Part shown: positions 5,082 to 7,976 of the stretch, one piece after another | Layout: each line of letters opens with the position of its first letter | How positions within the stretch are numbered: position 1 is the stretch's first letter | From: Nitrospirota bacterium | GTDB lineage: Bacteria > Nitrospirota > Thermodesulfovibrionia > Thermodesulfovibrionales > Magnetobacteriaceae | Direction of reading: 5' to 3' | Length of the DNA: 7,976 nucleotides | Assembly (NCBI GenBank): GCA_015233265.1 | Contig: JADFXZ010000068.1 | Span: 3,234 to 11,209, forward strand | Program-made: the position numbers and the translations under genes | Notes under the pieces: generated by a model | Told to the model about the DNA's origin: nothing | Database searches by the model: none | The model's input: only the letters and a program-made list of their open reading frames with translations

Positions 5082-6880
5082 ACCTGATTAACCCTCATAA
5101 TATCTGACGAAATCTCAACAAGTGGCTCATCGTCGGGATTGTCATTGTCAATGTCAATGATAAGTGTTGATGCCTGTGCATGTAGTGTAGATAGCCCCAT
5201 AGTATCTACACTGTTATCTACATCGTGTAAACTGGCTTCAGTGCTTGAAAATGTACGTAATGTAGATAGTGTACGTTCTTTTGCAAAACCTTCAACCTCT
5301 GCATCACGCATGGACTCTGATAACCCCCCTCTTTCTTCTTCGCCAGAAGTTTTAGTAATATTATCTACACTAAGTACACTACCTACATTCTTGGCGTCTT
5401 TATTGGCTTTACGGCGTGTAGATACATTTTCAGGATGTACATCATCTACATTATTTTTTTTCCACAATGAAATTTTATAACCAATAGCGTCCCGATTGTG
5501 TATTACAAAAAGGATACCCCTACCGTTCAAAGTCTCACGGATACGTTCGAGTGCTGCCCTTAACTTATTTTCACTTTTGGGAAAACTCTTATCGTCGGAT
5601 TCAGGTTTTGCATCGTCCTTTAGTCCTTTGTAATAATCCTTCATATAGCCTGTGTAAGTATCCCTGTCTGCCATAAACATGATTATCGTCTGTAACAACG
5701 TGTCCCCATGAATAAGTTCCTCTTCTCTCGTTTCTTTATTCAGGATATAGGCTTTTAGGAAGTCATCGCCGGAATATCCCAGAGCTTCGGCTATCGCATA
5801 GCCCCATGTTGCAAAATCGGCCAAACGTGGTTTGCGGTCGAGCCGTAACGTGGGATAAATCGATATTGCCCTTGAGAGAGTATCAAAGATTCCACCTAAA
5901 ATGAATGGCTTGTCAGCATTGAAATTGTTCCAAAACAAGCGCTCCTCTTTACGGTCTCTTTCGTCTATGCGCTCCAGAGGCATAAGTAACACCCTTTCCA
6001 TAAGGTCTGGCTTTTTCGTTACACAATTTATACCAGTAAGGCACATTGTCCGCTGAAGGCGATATGTCCTTACATCGTTGTCGGTATAAAGTTCCCGTCT
6101 CTCGAAGCCGCAGCCTGTTACTACTTGAGACAGAATATCCGATAATCGGCTATCAACTCCAGACAAATTATCGAAAACTGGATAATAATTGTTATACAGG
6201 TTCAGCTTGACGTCCTCTTCGTCTTTTGGCGTTATCAGTGCATCGGCATTGGACGGGTCAATTAATGCCCGAATGACTTTCCCCATTGTGGTTTTCCCCA
6301 TGCCCTGTGAGCCTATGGGATGTAAAATTGGCCTTGCAATATCGGGAATGAAGCACGCTATAAGGTAACAAAGCATAAGGAGCTTTGCATTTTCAGATAT
6401 ATTAAGATAATTGAAAATTTTGTGAACATCTCCGCCATGTGCTGGTTCAACCTGCTCTTTTTGGTGTGGCAAACTCCGAAACATAGGTCTCGCCGCCTCA
6501 ATACTCCATCCTTCGCCAGAAATTCTAACTACCCGACCATTGCACAGGTCATAATAGATATTATCATTTTCCCTATACACTCGAAGCTCCAGCCGTCTCT
6601 CTATGCCGCTTTCAGCCGTTTGTGCAGACAAAACAGAAATTGCCGCATTTATGGCCTCTTTTCCTGCCGGATATTTTTCGGATTTGTAGAAGTCATTTAT
6701 CAGAGTGTTCTTGAACTGTTTGCCCTCTATGGGTATCGAACGACTATTAACGAAGGCATAAATCGTGCCGCTCCGGTCTTTGTACATGAGATATTTCTTG
6801 GCAAGCGAGATGACTTTGATACTTGCTAGTGGCGCTTTATCCTTTTTCTTTTTTTCTGTTCTACCCTCAGTCTCTTCCAT
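5078..6880 (-). CDS. Replication ATPase (AAA+/SF3-like helicase of primase type)
   Basis: A 600-residue protein (ATG at 6880). A P-loop ATPase core sits in the middle: Walker A GSQGMGKTT near 190-198 with Lys196, Walker B YPVFDN near 233-238, a sensor-like CLTGIN near 280-285, and LMERVLLMPLERI with a likely arginine finger near 296. The stretch FDNLSGVDSRLSDILSQVV then TGCGFERRELYTDND is characteristic of ATPases fused to or paired with primase-polymerases on phages and plasmids. The N-terminal ~150 residues resemble no catalytic primase; I see no acidic primase motif. Residues 440-475 could be a winged helix. From about 477 to 600 the chain is low-complexity and probably disordered; the DNA there holds the repeat cluster. 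An upstream TTG at 6886 overlaps the previous stop, but GGGAG 8 nt before the ATG favours 6880. Likely role: unwinding the origin and replicating the element. Confidence 0.82.
   Translation of the reverse strand: MEETEGRTEKKKKDKAPLASIKVISLAKKYLMYKDRSGTIYAFVNSRSIPIEGKQFKNTLINDFYKSEKYPAGKEAINAAISVLSAQTAESGIERRLELRVYRENDNIYYDLCNGRVVRISGEGWSIEAARPMFRSLPHQKEQVEPAHGGDVHKIFNYLNISENAKLLMLCYLIACFIPDIARPILHPIGSQGMGKTTMGKVIRALIDPSNADALITPKDEEDVKLNLYNNYYPVFDNLSGVDSRLSDILSQVVTGCGFERRELYTDNDVRTYRLQRTMCLTGINCVTKKPDLMERVLLMPLERIDERDRKEERLFWNNFNADKPFILGGIFDTLSRAISIYPTLRLDRKPRLADFATWGYAIAEALGYSGDDFLKAYILNKETREEELIHGDTLLQTIIMFMADRDTYTGYMKDYYKGLKDDAKPESDDKSFPKSENKLRAALERIRETLNGRGILFVIHNRDAIGYKISLWKKNNVDDVHPENVSTRRKANKDAKNVGSVLSVDNITKTSGEEERGGLSESMRDAEVEGFAKERTLSTLRTFSSTEASLHDVDNSVDTMGLSTLHAQASTLIIDIDNDNPDDEPLVEISSDIMRVNQV
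5185..5451. repeat. Cluster of eight iteron-like 9-mers TATCTACA(C/T), putative replication origin
   Basis: Within the 3' part of the ATPase gene the motif TATCTACAY occurs on the + strand at 5203-5211, 5215-5223 and 5362-5370, with one-mismatch copies at 5380-5388 (TACCTACAT) and 5443-5451 (CATCTACAT). Its reverse complement RTGTAGATA occurs at 5185-5193, 5260-5268 and 5416-5424. The copies at 5185 and 5203 form a perfect 9-bp inverted repeat with a 9-bp spacer. The two orientations encode different peptides (VDN/VDT/VDD against LST/VST), so a protein repeat does not explain the pattern. Initiator-binding iterons lying inside a replication gene are known from phage lambda O. A T-rich tract and a DnaA-box match follow directly at 5451-5466. 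Confidence 0.68.
5451..5466 (+). promoter_or_regulatory. T-rich tract with DnaA-box match beside the iterons
   Basis: Directly after the last repeat copy comes TTA followed by eight T (5451-5461). TTTTCCACA at 5458-5466 fits the DnaA-box consensus TTWTNCACA. An AT-rich melting zone with a DnaA box next to iterons is the usual layout of iteron origins. A single short match can also occur by chance. Confidence 0.45.
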
Positions 6881-6882
6881 AC

Positions 6883-7227
6883 TCAAAACTCCCGTGTCGT
6901 TACAATGCTCTTTGAAAGATACTCGTCGAGGTCGCGGCGGTTATGGCCGTCAAGTAGGATGTTGCCATAAGGAGATTCCCAAACTACGAGGCTATCGCGG
7001 CAGCGTCCATCTTGGATTAGGTTTTTCTCTAACTCACGGTATTCCCCTTCGGCCAATGGTGGAATTAGCTTTTTAAATTCGGCATCAATGTTTATGTACG
7101 CATTGCTACCGGAAGGCGTCTCGATGTTCTGGGGCACGCCGCTCAGTGTTTCGTGCAATGTACCCATAGGAGGCTCGGTGTGTTCGGTAATACTGTCTGG
7201 CTCAGCACCATTGTTAATTTTATCCAT
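6883..7227 (-). CDS. Short ParB/Srx-fold DNA-binding protein
   Basis: The 114-residue protein begins with a ~45-residue polar, probably disordered segment. It then shows the N-terminal ParB (ParB/sulfiredoxin-like) fold as found in element-borne proteins: INIDAEFKKLIPPLAEGEYRELEKNLI, DGRCRDSLVVW, and the signature ILLDGHNRRDL, with DGHNR replacing the GERR-type box of chromosomal ParB. The chain ends soon after the strand following this motif, so the central HTH domain needed for sequence-specific parS binding is absent. Such short proteins next to replication ATPases may act as regulators or replication accessories rather than true partition proteins, and no ParA gene is visible. The ATG at 7227 has GGGAG 10 nt upstream. 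Its stop overlaps the TTG/ATG start region of the ATPase gene, so it is the first gene of the operon. Confidence 0.78.
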   Translation of the reverse strand: MDKINNGAEPDSITEHTEPPMGTLHETLSGVPQNIETPSGSNAYINIDAEFKKLIPPLAEGEYRELEKNLIQDGRCRDSLVVWESPYGNILLDGHNRRDLDEYLSKSIVTTREF

Positions 7228-7242
7228 TTTATTGTTACTCCC

Positions 7243-7272
7243 ATTATATTGTGCTTGACTTTAACGGGGTAA
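7243..7272 (-). promoter_or_regulatory. Possible promoter of the replication operon
   Basis: On the - strand a perfect TATAAT (7248-7243) lies 18 nt after a weak TTACCC (7272-7267, 3 of 6). Initiation would fall near 7236, which puts the GGGAG ribosome site (7242-7238) at the very edge of or before the message; this weakens the call. Its -35 overlaps the divergent + strand promoter. Confidence 0.33.
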
Positions 7273-7284
7273 CGGCGGTAGAAT
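7255..7284 (+). promoter_or_regulatory. Sigma-70-like promoter pointing right, divergent to the operon
   Basis: TTGACT (7255-7260, 5 of 6) and TAGAAT (7279-7284, 5 of 6) are separated by 18 nt on the + strand. Initiation would fall near 7291. No protein-coding gene on the + strand lies downstream, but two hairpins do, the second with a T-tract. Confidence 0.55.
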
Positions 7285-7308
7285 GTAGGTGTAGGCCATA
7301 CAATCTAC
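7278..7308. promoter_or_regulatory. Imperfect inverted repeat carrying the iteron core (operator candidate)
   Basis: GTAGAATGT (7278-7286) and ACAATCTAC (7300-7308) form a 9-bp inverted repeat with one mismatch and a 13-bp spacer. The right arm with the next base includes ATCTACA (7303-7309), the core of the 9-mer cluster at 5185-5451. The left arm covers the -10 box of the + strand promoter. Initiators of iteron plasmids often repress transcription through an inverted version of their iteron, so this may be an autoregulatory operator. Confidence 0.45.
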
Positions 7309-7390
7309 AACAATCACCACACGGCTGGGAGTTCGAGCTCTCAGCCTAGTTTATTTCAAGCGTCTAAGCCGTAAAGTGCGGCTTTTATTA
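7291..7390 (+). ncRNA. Putative ~100-nt structured RNA divergent to the replication operon
   Basis: From the predicted start near 7291 the + strand holds no open frame but two stem-loops. The first pairs GGCTGGGAG (7323-7331) with CTCTCAGCC (7338-7346) over a 6-nt loop, nine pairs with one G-U; on the other strand this pair would be an A-C mismatch, so the + strand RNA folds better. The second is a terminator-like hairpin. Position upstream of replication genes is compatible with a copy-control or regulatory RNA, but no antisense target in the window is evident and no known family was recognised. Confidence 0.42.
7366..7390 (+). terminator. Rho-independent terminator-like hairpin
   Basis: AAGCCG (7366-7371) pairs with CGGCTT (7379-7384) over a 7-nt loop, followed by TTATTA after the stem's own two T, so the 3' tract is TTTTATT on the + strand. 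The stem is short and the T-tract interrupted. On the - strand the T-tract is missing, so it fits transcripts coming from the left and not the gene ending at 7388. Confidence 0.5.
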
Positions 7391-7976
7391 AACATTTTTT
7401 AATTTCCTGACTATCATAACTGCCCGTAATAACTCCGCGATGCGCTTTTTCTCTTCTCCGCGCAGAATGGGCTTTTCAAGTAACTTTAAGCATTTTGGAG
7501 TTTCCTCATTGATAAACCCATCGTAGTTCAGTAATGTGCCACTTGCCACAATTTTGGGCATAATTAATACCCCGTAGCTAATCTGCGGCATGACTGCACG
7601 GACATCGCCCGAATACAAATGAAAATCAGGATGAACATCGTCAACGGACAGCCTCTTTTTCGCCAGTTCGTCTTTGAGAAACTCCGCAAATTTCTTGGCG
7701 TTTTCTTGTTTGGCCGATTTAAAGCCAGTTTGGCTATTCCATGCACGAAGAGACCGATATGGTATGCCTGTCAACTTAGCTATTTTGACAATGGGTAGAT
7801 TGGTCGTGCCGATGATGAGCGCAGCCAGATGCCAGCTACGCGCCCGCCCAATTGACTCACCCTTACTCTTGCCCTTGCGGACGGGGTCTTTAAACGTGGG
7901 TATCTCCTGCTGAAAGAATTTATGCAGAAAGGTTTCTTTTTCGTGCCCCAAAATTACAGATGGAATATCTTTATCA
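7388..7976 (-). CDS. Unrecognised protein with HTH-like segment, C-terminal part (5' end outside window)
   Basis: The frame stays open to the right edge (reading IPSVILGHEKETF before the first internal TTG at 7951), so the start is probably outside and at least 195 residues are seen. No ribosome site precedes the TTG. I do not recognise the protein. A basic segment, FKDPVRKGKSKGESIGRAR, precedes a homeodomain-like helix-turn-helix: SWHLAALIIGTTNLPIVKIA then LTGIPYRSLRAWNSQTGF. It resembles the N-terminal HTH of small terminases or transposase-type DNA-binding proteins. The following 40 residues are helical and charged. The last ~70 residues hold a hydrophobic segment SYGVLIMPKIV and end in a basic helix RIAELLRAVMIVRKLKNV. 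The gene is separated from the parB-like gene by 160 bp of control sequence, so it is probably a separate unit. DNA-binding is a fair inference, anything more specific is not. Confidence 0.6.
   Translation of the reverse strand, partial: DKDIPSVILGHEKETFLHKFFQQEIPTFKDPVRKGKSKGESIGRARSWHLAALIIGTTNLPIVKIAKLTGIPYRSLRAWNSQTGFKSAKQENAKKFAEFLKDELAKKRLSVDDVHPDFHLYSGDVRAVMPQISYGVLIMPKIVASGTLLNYDGFINEETPKCLKLLEKPILRGEEKKRIAELLRAVMIVRKLKNV

Noticed and set aside
5185..5451. CRISPR array
   Set aside because: The repeats are 9 bp, occur in both orientations and at irregular spacing inside a coding frame, unlike CRISPR repeats.
5139..5480. 113-codon + strand frame opposite the ATPase tail
   Set aside because: Serine-rich shadow of the repeat-bearing region; no start signals, and the - strand frame is part of a long conserved gene.
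7323..7346. T-arm-like sequence GGGAGTTCGAGCTCTC as a second tRNA end (attR) of a very small element
   Set aside because: Identity to the tRNA-Thr 3' part is limited to short pieces around GTTCGA with gaps, the acceptor stem half is missing, and the gene block continues to the right. It folds better as a simple 9-bp hairpin.

Overview
The window joins a bacterial chromosome to the start of an integrated mobile element. On the left (1-2051, + strand) lie type II secretion genes in one operon: the end of gspE, gspF, and a GspH-like pseudopilin. This points to a Gram-negative bacterium. The lineage cannot be fixed from this DNA alone; a deep-branching phylum such as Nitrospirota or a deltaproteobacterial group is only a guess.

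A 720-bp stretch without an intact gene follows (2052-2771). It holds a frameshifted, internally deleted relic of an IS630-family transposase and the probable promoter of tRNA-Thr(TGT) (2773-2845). The tRNA looks like the integration site. Immediately downstream comes a block in which every recognisable gene is on the - strand and runs to the right edge of the window: a tyrosine integrase interrupted by an in-frame TAG, an Xre-type regulator, an excisionase-like HTH protein, a small conserved protein of unknown role, a large AAA+/SF3-like replication ATPase, a short ParB-like protein, and the C-terminal part of an unrecognised HTH protein. The other end of the element is outside the window.

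The element reads as an integrative plasmid or satellite with its own replication module. The order of transcription is parB-like, ATPase, small protein, xis-like, with stop/start overlaps or short gaps between neighbours. The xre-int pair has its own promoter, which seems to give a leaderless regulator mRNA.

The most interesting hidden structure lies inside the 3' part of the ATPase gene. Eight copies of a 9-bp motif, TATCTACA(C/T), occur in both orientations within 270 bp, next to a T-rich tract and a sequence fitting the DnaA-box consensus. This looks like an iteron-type replication origin embedded in the replication gene. The same 7-bp core recurs in an imperfect inverted repeat in the control region ahead of the operon (7278-7308). 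From that region a divergent + strand promoter appears to drive a short structured RNA ending in a terminator-like hairpin. A second motif (AACTATGCAGTA) occurs once at the integrase end beside the tRNA and once, inverted, in the xre promoter region.

Other oddities: gspF has no ATG, GTG or TTG start where homology and the ribosome binding site say it should begin (the codon there is ATC), and the integrase has all its catalytic residues apart from the premature stop.
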